This document shows positions 1 through 7,453 of a stretch of 10,480 nt of DNA, piece after piece. Position numbers and translations under genes: made by a program. Every line of letters begins with the position of its first letter. Within the stretch, counting starts at the first letter, position 1. The DNA is from Trueperaceae bacterium (GTDB lineage Bacteria; Deinococcota; Deinococci; Deinococcales; Trueperaceae). The notes below the pieces were generated by a model, which was not told the origin of the DNA, ran no database searches, and worked only from the letters and a program-made list of their open reading frames with translations. The stretch lies in NCBI GenBank assembly GCA_007121175.1, contig SKMG01000273.1, positions 1-10,480 of the forward strand, given 5' to 3'.

Positions 1-862
1 CGGCGCAGTTGCCGGCAGCGCCGTTACCGGCAGCGCCGTTACCGGCAGCGCCGAATGCGCGGGCGTTGGCGGCCACGTTGCGCTCGGCGTCGCGCAGCGC
101 CGCGGGCGCCGTGTCGACATCGACCGCGAACGCTGCGCCGCCCGCCAGCGCGTAGACCGAGAACGCGCCGCTGTAGGCAAACAGGTTCGCCACCCGCCGA
201 CCGCGGGCGTGCGCGCGCACCAGCGCGCGGTGCTCGCGGTGGTCGAGGAACAGGCCGGTCTTCTGGCCCTCATGGAGGTTCGCCAGGAAGCGGAGGCCGT
301 GCTCGACGACCGTGAGCTCGTGAGGCGGCGCCTCGCCCCACAGCAGCCCGGCGGGCTCCTGAGCGCGCCGGGCGCTGATCACCCCCTTCAGCGGCAGCTG
401 CTGCGCCAGCGCCCGTACGACCTCGCGCTGCAGGCGCTCGGCGTCGCTGCCCGCGGCGCGGTAGCCCGAAGCGTGGCTCTGCAGCACCGCATAACGGCCG
501 TAGCGGTCGGCGATCAGGCCCGGCAGGCCGTCGCCTTCGCCGAAGAGCAGCCGGTAGGCGTCGCTGCCGGCGGCCTCGATGCCCGCGCGCGCCCCAAGGG
601 CAGCCGCGACGGCGGCCTCGACCCAGGCGCGATCGGGCGGCGCGAGCGGCGAGCCGATGCTGCCCCGCCGAAAGGCGCGCACGGCGATGGCGCCGCCTTC
701 CGACCATAGGCCCACCGCGGCTGTGCGGCCCGCCTCGACCCGCACCCACGACCCGTCGGGCAGCGCGGTGCCGGCCGGCACGTGATCGCGGTAGACCCAT
801 GGGTGCCCGGCAGCGAGGCTCGCTTCGAGGCGCTCGGGGAGGCGCAGCGTCGCACGGGTCAT
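1..862 (-). CDS. Class I SAM-dependent rRNA methyltransferase, PUA-containing RlmI-like (partial, C-terminus beyond left edge)
   Basis: The first 287 residues are present; the C-terminal part is outside the window. Members of this family (RlmI, RlmK N-type and relatives) methylate cytosine C5 or similar positions in 23S rRNA. The N-terminal ~70 residues fit a PUA RNA-binding domain (HPWVYRDHV at 20-28). A central segment carries the family signature GEGDGLPGLIADRYG (108-122). The Rossmann-type methyltransferase domain begins near 190, with NLHEGQKTGLFLDHRE (195-210) and the SAM-binding motif NLFAYSGAFSVYAL (226-239), then VDVD (247-250), whose acidic residues would contact SAM. The ATG overlaps the stop of the upstream glycosylase gene as ATGA, so translation is probably coupled; no Shine-Dalgarno is seen. 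Residues ~271-287 are an in-frame Ala-Ala-Gly-Asn-Gly repeat. The exact target base cannot be told from this fragment. The family call is firm. Confidence 0.9.
   Translation of the reverse strand, partial: MTRATLRLPERLEASLAAGHPWVYRDHVPAGTALPDGSWVRVEAGRTAAVGLWSEGGAIAVRAFRRGSIGSPLAPPDRAWVEAAVAAALGARAGIEAAGSDAYRLLFGEGDGLPGLIADRYGRYAVLQSHASGYRAAGSDAERLQREVVRALAQQLPLKGVISARRAQEPAGLLWGEAPPHELTVVEHGLRFLANLHEGQKTGLFLDHREHRALVRAHARGRRVANLFAYSGAFSVYALAGGAAFAVDVDTAPAALRDAERNVAANARAFGAAGNGAAGNGAAGNCA
5..49. repeat. 15-bp in-frame tandem repeat, three copies
   Basis: Three consecutive 15-bp units (5-19, 20-34, 35-49). The second and third are identical (GCCGTTACCGGCAGC); the first differs at two positions. 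The repeat lies inside the methyltransferase gene and, read on the minus strand, encodes Ala-Ala-Gly-Asn-Gly. The unit length is a multiple of three, so copy-number change would not shift the frame. It falls just after the helix that follows the SAM-binding motif, where a flexible surface loop is plausible. Confidence 0.9.
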
Positions 863-1563
863 GGCACGCCGGCTTCGCGCTTGGCGGCGGCCAGCACCTC
901 GTCGAACATCGCCGCGCTCAGGCGGCCGGTGTTGGTGTTCTGCAGGCTGACGTGATACGCGTCGAGCAGCGGCAGCGCCCGCGCCTGCTCGGCGCCCGGC
1001 AGCCCTTCGAAGCGGTGCAGCGCCCCGTGAACGAAGGGGTGGCGCGCCAGCGTCACGCTCAGACCGCGCTGCTGCAGCAGCCGCAGCACGCTGGCGTGAG
1101 CGACGCCGCCTAAGGCCAGCAGCACGCTCGCCTCGCGGAGCGCATCGAGGTCGTGCGCCAGCCACCCTCGGCAGGCGACGAGCTCAGCGGGTGTCGGCCG
1201 GTTCCCGGGCGGTGCGCAGCGGGCGGCGGCGGTGATCCACACGTCGCGCAGGCGCATGCCGTCGTCGCGCGAGCGGCTCACCGGCGCGCTCGCGAGGCCG
1301 GCACGGTGCAGCGCCGCGTAGAGGAAGGTGCCCGAGCCGTCGCCGGTGAACATGCGGCCGGTGCGGTTGCTGCCGTGCGCGCCGGGTGCGAGGCCCACGA
1401 TCACGATGCGCGCCGCCGGATCGCCGAAGCCCGGGACCGGGGCGCCCCAGTACTCTTGGTCGCGGTAGGCCCGCCGCTTCTTCACCGCCACGGCCTCGCG
1501 GTGCGCTGCGAGCCGCGGGCAGCGACGGCAGCCGGCGAGGTCGCTCGGGTAGGGATCGAACAT
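859..1563 (-). CDS. Uracil-DNA glycosylase, family 5 (UdgB type)
   Basis: A 234-residue glycosylase that removes uracil from DNA (the family also accepts other deaminated bases) to start base-excision repair. The family 5 active-site motif GLAPGAHGSNRTGR is at 57-70, with Ala rather than an Asp/Asn catalytic residue, which separates UdgB from families 1 and 4. It is followed by FTGDGSG (72-78). The second motif, DAYHVSLQNTNTGRL (201-215), carries the His of the C-terminal loop. Cys12, Cys15, Cys116 and Cys131 are placed as 4Fe-4S ligands. From memory the sequence closely resembles Thermus TTUDGB over its whole length. The start ATG overlaps the upstream Gfo/Idh stop as TGATG, and its own stop overlaps the methyltransferase start as ATGA. 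Longer in-frame extension upstream is only the out-of-frame shadow of the previous gene. No frameshift is seen. Confidence 0.95.
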   Translation of the reverse strand: MFDPYPSDLAGCRRCPRLAAHREAVAVKKRRAYRDQEYWGAPVPGFGDPAARIVIVGLAPGAHGSNRTGRMFTGDGSGTFLYAALHRAGLASAPVSRSRDDGMRLRDVWITAAARCAPPGNRPTPAELVACRGWLAHDLDALREASVLLALGGVAHASVLRLLQQRGLSVTLARHPFVHGALHRFEGLPGAEQARALPLLDAYHVSLQNTNTGRLSAAMFDEVLAAAKREAGVP

Positions 1564-2681
1564 CAGCCGCCGGCGCCCTGGGGCGCCAGCCCGGGGAGGC
1601 GGCGCACGCTGCCGGGCACCACCGGCAGGCCGCCGGCATCGGCGCTGGCGACCGCCGCGAAGCAGAGTTCCAGACTGCGCAGGGTATCTGCGGCGTCGTG
1701 GATCGGCCGGCGGCCCTCCTCGATCGCTCGCAGCAGCTCGGCCATGGCGCCGTGGAAGCCGTCGTCGAACCACGATCCGGTCAGCTCGGGCATCACCGTG
1801 CCGCCGGCGCCGCTGACGCGCACGCGCTGCTGGTTGTAGTCCACCCCCTCGGAGGTGATGGTGGCCTCGCTGCCGACGACGGTGGTGCGATCCCAGGGCT
1901 CGAAGCGGGTGTCGGCGTTGAACGAGAGCGTCCCGAGCGCGTCCGGGAAGGTCACCAGCGCGCTCGCCAAGAGCGGCGGCCGGCTGCGCTGGGTCGGCGA
2001 GTGCCGCACCGCGGCGCTCACGGTCTCGGGCGGTCGGTCGGGAACGAGCTGCAGCAGCATGTCGAACCAGTGGATCGCGAAGTCGTACAGGATCAGGTGC
2101 TGCACGGTGTCGAAGGGCGTGCCGGCGGTCCAGTTGTGGTCGAACTGCAGGCTGAAGTCGACGCTCACGACCTGGCCGAGGTGCCCGCCAGAGACCGCCC
2201 GCCGCAGGTAGGCGAAGTGCGGGGCCCAGCGACCGTTGTGGTTGACCGCCAGGATCGTGCCGCGCTCGTCAGCCAGCGCGGCGAGCCGTTCACCCTCGTC
2301 GAGGTCGAGCACGAAGGGCTTCTGGCTGAGCACGTGCCGGTCCGCGAGCAGCGCGAGCTCGACCAGCGCCGGTCGCTGGGCGGGGTGGGTGGTGATGTCG
2401 ACGACCTCCGCCGCGGTCGCAGCGAGCAGCTCCCGGGCGCTATCGAAGACGTCGGCTTCAGGGTAGAAGGTCTGCCGGCACGATTCGGCCTTGGACACGT
2501 CCTGGTCGCAGAGTCCGCTGACGACGTAGCCGGCCTTCTGGTAGGCGGCCAGGTGATGCCGGGCGATCCCACCGCAGCCGATCAGGGCCAGCGGCGGCCG
2601 GTAGGCGCGCGGCTCGGTCGGCGCGTGCGCCAGCGCCAGCAGGTCTGCCGCGCTGTGCGCCGTAGGGCGGGCGCCGTTCAG
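1563..2681 (-). CDS. Gfo/Idh/MocA family oxidoreductase, probable CTG start
   Basis: A 372-residue NAD(P)-dependent dehydrogenase of the Gfo/Idh/MocA family, which mostly oxidises or isomerises sugars and cyclitols; the substrate is not predictable here. The Rossmann dinucleotide motif LIGCGGIARHH is at 33-43. The usual EKP active-site motif reads QKP (120-122). The segment around ILYDFAIHWFD (197-207) matches the C-terminal catalytic region with a conserved His (204). The reading frame is open back to a TGA at 2723-2721, but between that stop and the Rossmann motif there is no ATG, GTG or TTG. The first conventional start (GTG at 2498) would delete the whole nucleotide-binding motif. CTG at 2681-2679 overlaps the aminotransferase stop as CTGA, mirroring the ATGA/GTGA junctions elsewhere in the window, and gives an N-terminal length plausible for the family. 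GGGG six bases upstream is a weak ribosome site. The family is certain; the start is inferred. Confidence 0.88.
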   Translation of the reverse strand: MNGARPTAHSAADLLALAHAPTEPRAYRPPLALIGCGGIARHHLAAYQKAGYVVSGLCDQDVSKAESCRQTFYPEADVFDSARELLAATAAEVVDITTHPAQRPALVELALLADRHVLSQKPFVLDLDEGERLAALADERGTILAVNHNGRWAPHFAYLRRAVSGGHLGQVVSVDFSLQFDHNWTAGTPFDTVQHLILYDFAIHWFDMLLQLVPDRPPETVSAAVRHSPTQRSRPPLLASALVTFPDALGTLSFNADTRFEPWDRTTVVGSEATITSEGVDYNQQRVRVSGAGGTVMPELTGSWFDDGFHGAMAELLRAIEEGRRPIHDAADTLRSLELCFAAVASADAGGLPVVPGSVRRLPGLAPQGAGG

Positions 2682-3865
2682 CGGTCGCCCCGCACGGTGG
2701 CCACCAGCCGGTCGAGCGCCTCATGCAGTGTCGCGCGCGAGGTGGCGAAGTTGAGGCGCGCGAAGCCGTCCCCGCCAGCACCGTAGTCCGGTCCCGGGTT
2801 CAGCGCCAGCCGGCCGCGCTCGAGCAGCGTGGCGCACGGATCGTCGCCGAGCCCGGCCTCGCGCAGGTCGAGCCAGGTCAGGTAGGTCCCCTCGGGCGGG
2901 TGCGCGCGCACCGTGGGCGCGTCGTCGCGCAGCCGCCGCTGCACGTAGTCGCGGTTCTCCCGTAGGTAGTCGAGCGCCGCCTCGAGCCAGGCGTCGCCGC
3001 CGCGGTAGGCGGCGATCGTCGCGGCCTGCGCCAGTACGTTCGCTCCCGGCATGCGGTGGCCGGCGCGGTCCACGACGTGCGCGAGCAGCGCGGGGTTCTC
3101 CGAGATCATGAAGGCGATCCTGAGGCCGGCGAGGTTGAACGCCTTGGTGGGGCCGTAGAGCGTCAGCGTGCGCTGCGACAGTTCCGTGTCGAGCGACGCG
3201 AACGGCAGGTGCTGGCCGTCGTACACCAGGTCGGCGTGCAGCTCATCGGAGATCACCCACAGACGGTGCTCGAGCACGACCTCGGCGAGTGCCTCGAGCT
3301 CTGCACGCGAAAAGACGCGGCCGGTCGGGTTGTGAGGGTTGCAGAAGATCAGCGTGCGCGTCGCTGGCGTGATGGCGGCGCGCAGCGCGGCGACGTCCAT
3401 GCGGTAACCCGCACCGTCGTCGATCAGCTTGTCGTTCAGCAGGCGGCGGCCCGCCTGTTCGATGACCGAGAAGAACGGCGGGTAGACCGGCGGCTGCACG
3501 ATCACCTCGTCGCCCGGCGCCGAGGTGGCCTCGGTGGCGACGAACAGCGCCGGGATGACGCCCGGCATCGGGCGCACGGCCTCGCCCGGCACACTCCAGC
3601 CGAAGCGCGACTCGAGGCGGTCGACCACCGCGGGAAGCAAGTCCGGCAGCCCCTGCTTAGGCGGGTAGCCGAGGCTGCCGCAGTCGACGTGCTCGTGCAG
3701 TGCCGCGCGCACGACGTGTGCGACCGGGAAGTCCATGTCCGCGACCCACAGCGGCAGCACGTCGGGTTCATAGCGCGTCCACTTGCCGCACGGCATGGCG
3801 CGCAGCCGGGACTCGGTAGCGGCATCGAAGGCCTGCGCCTGGTCGATTGGCGAGGGGCGTGACAT
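2678..3865 (-). CDS. MalY/PatB-type PLP-dependent aminotransferase / cystathionine beta-lyase
   Basis: A 395-residue fold-type I PLP enzyme, the normal length for this group. MalY/PatB proteins cleave C-S bonds of cystathionine or cysteine conjugates and can show aminotransferase activity; they work in the cytoplasm in sulfur amino acid metabolism. The family opening KWTRY (28-32) and LPLWVADMDFP (37-47) are present, as are NPHNPTG (176-182), SDELHADLVY (206-215, Asp207 contacting the PLP pyridine nitrogen), YGPTKAFNLAGLR (237-249, Lys241 as Schiff-base lysine) and FARLNFATS (368-376, Arg370 for the substrate carboxylate). The ATG at 3865 is preferred over an upstream ATG at 3931 because family homology starts here and a -10-like TATCGT lies six bases upstream, as expected for a leaderless transcript. 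It is the first gene of a four-gene overlapping operon. Whether lyase or transaminase activity dominates cannot be told. Confidence 0.92.
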   Translation of the reverse strand: MSRPSPIDQAQAFDAATESRLRAMPCGKWTRYEPDVLPLWVADMDFPVAHVVRAALHEHVDCGSLGYPPKQGLPDLLPAVVDRLESRFGWSVPGEAVRPMPGVIPALFVATEATSAPGDEVIVQPPVYPPFFSVIEQAGRRLLNDKLIDDGAGYRMDVAALRAAITPATRTLIFCNPHNPTGRVFSRAELEALAEVVLEHRLWVISDELHADLVYDGQHLPFASLDTELSQRTLTLYGPTKAFNLAGLRIAFMISENPALLAHVVDRAGHRMPGANVLAQAATIAAYRGGDAWLEAALDYLRENRDYVQRRLRDDAPTVRAHPPEGTYLTWLDLREAGLGDDPCATLLERGRLALNPGPDYGAGGDGFARLNFATSRATLHEALDRLVATVRGDR

Positions 3866-3871
3866 GCCGGC

Positions 3872-3877
3872 ACGATA
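3872..3877 (-). promoter_or_regulatory. Leaderless -10 box of the minus-strand operon
   Basis: TATCGT (TANNNT form) lies six bases upstream of the ATG at 3865, and there is no Shine-Dalgarno between them. This spacing would put transcription start at or next to the ATG. A weak -35 candidate, GTGATG, sits 17 bp further upstream (3900-3895), in the middle of the 64-bp divergent intergenic region. Confidence 0.55.
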
Positions 3878-3917
3878 CCAGGCGCGGCACGCAACATCAC
3901 GTGCTGGACGGTCCTGG

Positions 3918-3923
3918 TAGCGT
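3918..3923 (+). promoter_or_regulatory. Leaderless -10 box of the esterase gene
   Basis: TAGCGT lies six bases upstream of the ATG at 3930 with no ribosome-binding site. It is the same box and spacing as for the divergent operon and for fumC. No convincing -35 is seen. Confidence 0.55.
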
Positions 3924-3929
3924 CGGCCC

Positions 3930-4988
3930 ATGCGTCACGCGGTGCGCGTGCCCGAGTGGGCCGTCTCGATCATCAGCGACTTCACCGACATGCACCGCGC
4001 GCCCAGGCCCGTCTCCGCGGCCAAGGTGCCGCGCTTCACACTGGCGCTGCCTGACGACGTGCGCTTCGAGTACGCCTTCGTCGACCAGGGCGGCGCGGTG
4101 CGCGCCGATCCCGACTACGGTGCCAGCGGGGCGAACCCGTGGTACCCCGAGGTGACCGAGGTCCGCGGCCCCGACTACGCGCCGCAGCCGCTGTTCGACC
4201 CGCCAGCAGCGGAGCCCGCCTGGGTCGAGCGGCGCTGGCGGCTGCCGGCCGCGGGCTTCGACACGCCGCGCCGCCTCAACGTGCTCTCGCCCCCTGGCGA
4301 CGATCGCCCCTTGCCGGTGGTGCTGCTCCATGACGGCATCGCCTACCAGCGCCTCGCGCGCAGCGCCGATGTGCTGGCCGCGCTGGTCGAGCAGGGTCGC
4401 GCGCGGCCGGCGCACCTGGTGTTCAGCGAGCCGACCGAGCGGTTGATCGAGTACGCCTGGGACGAGCGCCACCTGGCGCTGGTGCGCGACGTCGTGCGGC
4501 CCCGCGTGCTGGACGAGCTCAACGTCGACGGAACCTGGGTCGCGATGGGCGCCTCCTTGGGCGGGCTGGCCGCCGCCACGCTGGCTCTCGCCGACCCGAC
4601 TGACTGGTCGGTGGTGGTGGCGCAGGGCGGCGCCTTCCTCGGTGTCCCCGAAGAGCGTCGCCATCACGGCGTGCGCCGCTCATGGCTGCTCGAGCGCCTA
4701 CGCGGCGGCGCAGAGCTCGCCGAGCAGCGCTGGGTCCTCGACGTCGGCACGCTCGACTGGCTCCACGACGTCAACCTGCGCGTCGCCGACGCGCTGGTGG
4801 CGCGCGGCACGCCGGTCTGGTACGGCGAGTGGAGCGCCGGGCACAACTGGGGCTGCTGGCGCGACGGGCTGGCGCGGGTGCTCGAGACGGCGCTGCCGCC
4901 CGAGGGCAGCCCACCCCGCAGGCCCCGCTTCGAAGGGCGCGGCGCGGCGCTGGAGCGGCACGAGTCGCGCGCTCCCGCTCGCGCCTAG
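3930..4988 (+). CDS. Enterochelin-esterase-like alpha/beta hydrolase (PF00756-type esterase)
   Basis: A 352-residue predicted hydrolase of the esterase D / Fes-like group, whose members cleave acyl or siderophore ester bonds. The first ~100 residues resemble the beta-sandwich N-domain of Fes-type esterases (FEYAFVDQGGAVRADPDYG, 46-64). The hydrolase core starts near VVLLHDG (130-136). The nucleophile elbow is MGASLGGLAAA (206-216, Ser209), and WSAGHNWGCWRDGL (301-314) carries the probable catalytic His305; Asp271 or Asp275 is a possible third triad member. There is no signal peptide, so it should be cytoplasmic. The last ~30 residues are Arg/Pro/Ala-rich and probably disordered. No siderophore synthesis or uptake genes lie nearby, so iron release is only one possibility. 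It stands alone between divergent and same-strand leaderless promoters. The fold is well supported, the substrate is not. Confidence 0.82.
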   Translation: MRHAVRVPEWAVSIISDFTDMHRAPRPVSAAKVPRFTLALPDDVRFEYAFVDQGGAVRADPDYGASGANPWYPEVTEVRGPDYAPQPLFDPPAAEPAWVERRWRLPAAGFDTPRRLNVLSPPGDDRPLPVVLLHDGIAYQRLARSADVLAALVEQGRARPAHLVFSEPTERLIEYAWDERHLALVRDVVRPRVLDELNVDGTWVAMGASLGGLAAATLALADPTDWSVVVAQGGAFLGVPEERRHHGVRRSWLLERLRGGAELAEQRWVLDVGTLDWLHDVNLRVADALVARGTPVWYGEWSAGHNWGCWRDGLARVLETALPPEGSPPRRPRFEGRGAALERHESRAPARA

Positions 4989-5054
4989 TACCCGGTCCAC
5001 GTCCGCTGCTGGCTGCACCACCAACCGCCGCTCGCCCGTGCCCAGCACCCGCGC

Positions 5055-5060
5055 TAGCAT
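5055..5060 (+). promoter_or_regulatory. Leaderless -10 box of fumC
   Basis: TAGCAT lies exactly six bases upstream of the fumC ATG at 5067, with no Shine-Dalgarno in between. The 78-base gap from the esterase stop and this box suggest that fumC is transcribed separately. I find no clear terminator or -35 box in the gap. Confidence 0.55.
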
Positions 5061-5066
5061 TGGCGC

Positions 5067-6455
<1,389 letters not shown>

Positions 6456-6459
6456 AGCG

Positions 6460-6480
6460 CGACCGGACTAGCGGCGGTCG
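6460..6480. terminator. Possible bidirectional hairpin between convergent genes
   Basis: CGACCG (6460-6465) and CGGTCG (6475-6480) form a 6-bp stem with a 9-base loop where fumC and the LolA-like gene converge 12 bases apart. No T-run follows on either strand and part of the stem is coding, so the terminator role is weakly supported. Confidence 0.25.
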
Positions 6481-7271
6481 AGCACCTCGGCGTCGTCCGG
6501 GATCCAGGTGACCTCGTCCGGATCGAGCCCGGTGTCGACTTCGATGCCCTGCAGGTACAGGTCGGCGAAGACCTCGGTCTCGCTGGCGTAGAACACCAGG
6601 CGCAGCGGCAACCAGTCGCTCGTGTCGATCACCGCAGTCGCGTGATGGATCTCGGCGCCCGGATCGAGGTTGTCGAAACGTAGCGTGTAGACGTCGCCGG
6701 CGCCGCCGCTCTCGACCTCGAGCACGCTCACCTCCCAACCGGCGAAGAGGCTGCCCAGGTCGAGGTCGACGACGAAGGTCTGATCGCCCGGGAGCAGCCC
6801 CCCGAACGCGTCTGGATCGTCGACGGCGTACACCGCGACCTGGTTCGTCAGGAAGGCGTAGTTGTAGATCGCGTCTTCGGTGATCACGACCATGTTGTCG
6901 GCCAGCGCGTCGGGCTGGATGATGTAGAGGCTGGCTGCGAGCGGAGACTGGATCGCCATCACCTCGATCTCCACGGCGATGCGCTGCCCGGCCTCGTCGC
7001 GCAGTTCGCCCTCGAGCACGAAGAAGATGTCCTGCAGGCGCTCGCTGCGCGCCTGGAGCCGCTCCAGCACCTGCTCGGCAGCGAGCGGCTGGGCTCGCGC
7101 GGTGGTGGCCATGAGGAAGAGCACGGTCGCCACGGCGGCCGCGGCGACGAGCAAGGTTCCCGCCAGCGCCGCGGCGATCTGCGCCGGGCTCCACGGGTGC
7201 GGTCTGATGGTGACGGTGGGGGGAGAGGGACGCTCGAGGCGGTATCGGTCGCGGGCGTGCGGGTCGTTCAT
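6468..7271 (-). CDS. Membrane-anchored LolA-like (outer-membrane lipoprotein carrier fold) protein
   Basis: A 267-residue predicted envelope protein. A 30-residue Arg/Pro-rich N-terminal tail is followed by a strongly hydrophobic segment (about 33-55, AALAGTLLVAAAAVATVLFL). This ends in TTARA before Gln61, so it is either a long signal peptide cleaved after Ala60 or an uncleaved anchor. The remainder alternates beta-strand-like stretches and fits the LolA/LolB-like fold: an opening helix with AAEQVLERLQARSERLQD (64-81), then paired strands such as VVITEDAIYNYAFLTNQVAVY (about 128-148) and LPLRLVFYAS (221-230). LolA moves lipoproteins across the periplasm in diderms; Deinococcota homologues are mostly uncharacterised. 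The start at 7271 is chosen over one at 7403 because a -10 box lies just upstream and the longer N-terminus is low-complexity. It is divergent from the PEGA protein gene. The fold call is moderate. Confidence 0.7.
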   Translation of the reverse strand: MNDPHARDRYRLERPSPPTVTIRPHPWSPAQIAAALAGTLLVAAAAVATVLFLMATTARAQPLAAEQVLERLQARSERLQDIFFVLEGELRDEAGQRIAVEIEVMAIQSPLAASLYIIQPDALADNMVVITEDAIYNYAFLTNQVAVYAVDDPDAFGGLLPGDQTFVVDLDLGSLFAGWEVSVLEVESGGAGDVYTLRFDNLDPGAEIHHATAVIDTSDWLPLRLVFYASETEVFADLYLQGIEVDTGLDPDEVTWIPDDAEVLDRR

Positions 7272-7275
7272 GGGC

Positions 7276-7283
7276 ACAGTATG
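7276..7283 (-). promoter_or_regulatory. Leaderless -10 box of the LolA-like gene
   Basis: On the minus strand CATACTGT sits just upstream of the ATG at 7271. It can be read as CATACT with a six-base gap (four of six matches to TATAAT) or as TACTGT (TANNNT form) with a four-base gap. No Shine-Dalgarno is present. It supports the start at 7271. Confidence 0.45.
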
Positions 7284-7428
7284 GACCCTCGCGGTGAGGG
7301 CGAACGTGCGCTCGCATGAAGGACGGTGAAGATCTCGCGGGGCCCGAGCCGAGCCGCGCCGCGGCGCGAGCGGGCGGTATGAAGGTGGTTTCAGTAGTTT
7401 CACACGGCCTACCCCTGGTCTGCGTTGC

Positions 7429-7434
7429 TAGCGT
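7429..7434 (+). promoter_or_regulatory. -10 box of the DUF4384-PEGA gene
   Basis: TAGCGT is the same box as used by the esterase gene, but here it is 19 bases upstream of the ATG, leaving a short leader that holds a Shine-Dalgarno. The rest of the 182-base divergent region (7272-7453) contains a GTTTCA pair 9 bp apart (7388-7393, 7397-7402) and no other clear signal. Confidence 0.45.
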
Positions 7435-7440
7435 AGTGCC

Positions 7441-7449
7441 GAGGAGGTG
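7441..7449 (+). promoter_or_regulatory. Strong Shine-Dalgarno deciding the PEGA-protein start
   Basis: GAGGAGGTG ends four bases before the ATG at 7454. It is the strongest ribosome-binding site seen in the window. It fixes this ATG rather than the in-frame ATG codons at 7316, 7379 or 7463. Confidence 0.8.
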
Positions 7450-7453
7450 CCGT

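Noticed and set aside
1563..2498. GTG at 2498 as the Gfo/Idh start
   Set aside because: It would remove the dinucleotide-binding motif encoded at 2585-2562, which lies in the same open frame and is needed for the fold.
1386..2786. Long plus-strand open frame (466 codons) opposite the Gfo/Idh and UdgB genes
   Set aside because: Arg/Gly-rich translation without recognisable domains; it is antisense to two genes with clear family motifs and arises from high GC at third positions.
3866..3931. Upstream ATG at 3931 for the aminotransferase
   Set aside because: It would overlap the divergent promoter and esterase start and adds 22 residues not seen in the family. The -10 box at 3877-3872 supports 3865.
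7388..7402. GTTTCA direct repeat pair, 9 bp apart, in the divergent promoter region
   Set aside because: Only six bases twice; too short to call an operator without comparative data.
7316..7453. In-frame upstream ATG at 7316 for the PEGA protein
   Set aside because: A strong Shine-Dalgarno at 7441-7449 and a standard signal peptide place the start at 7454. The upstream residues would bury the signal peptide.
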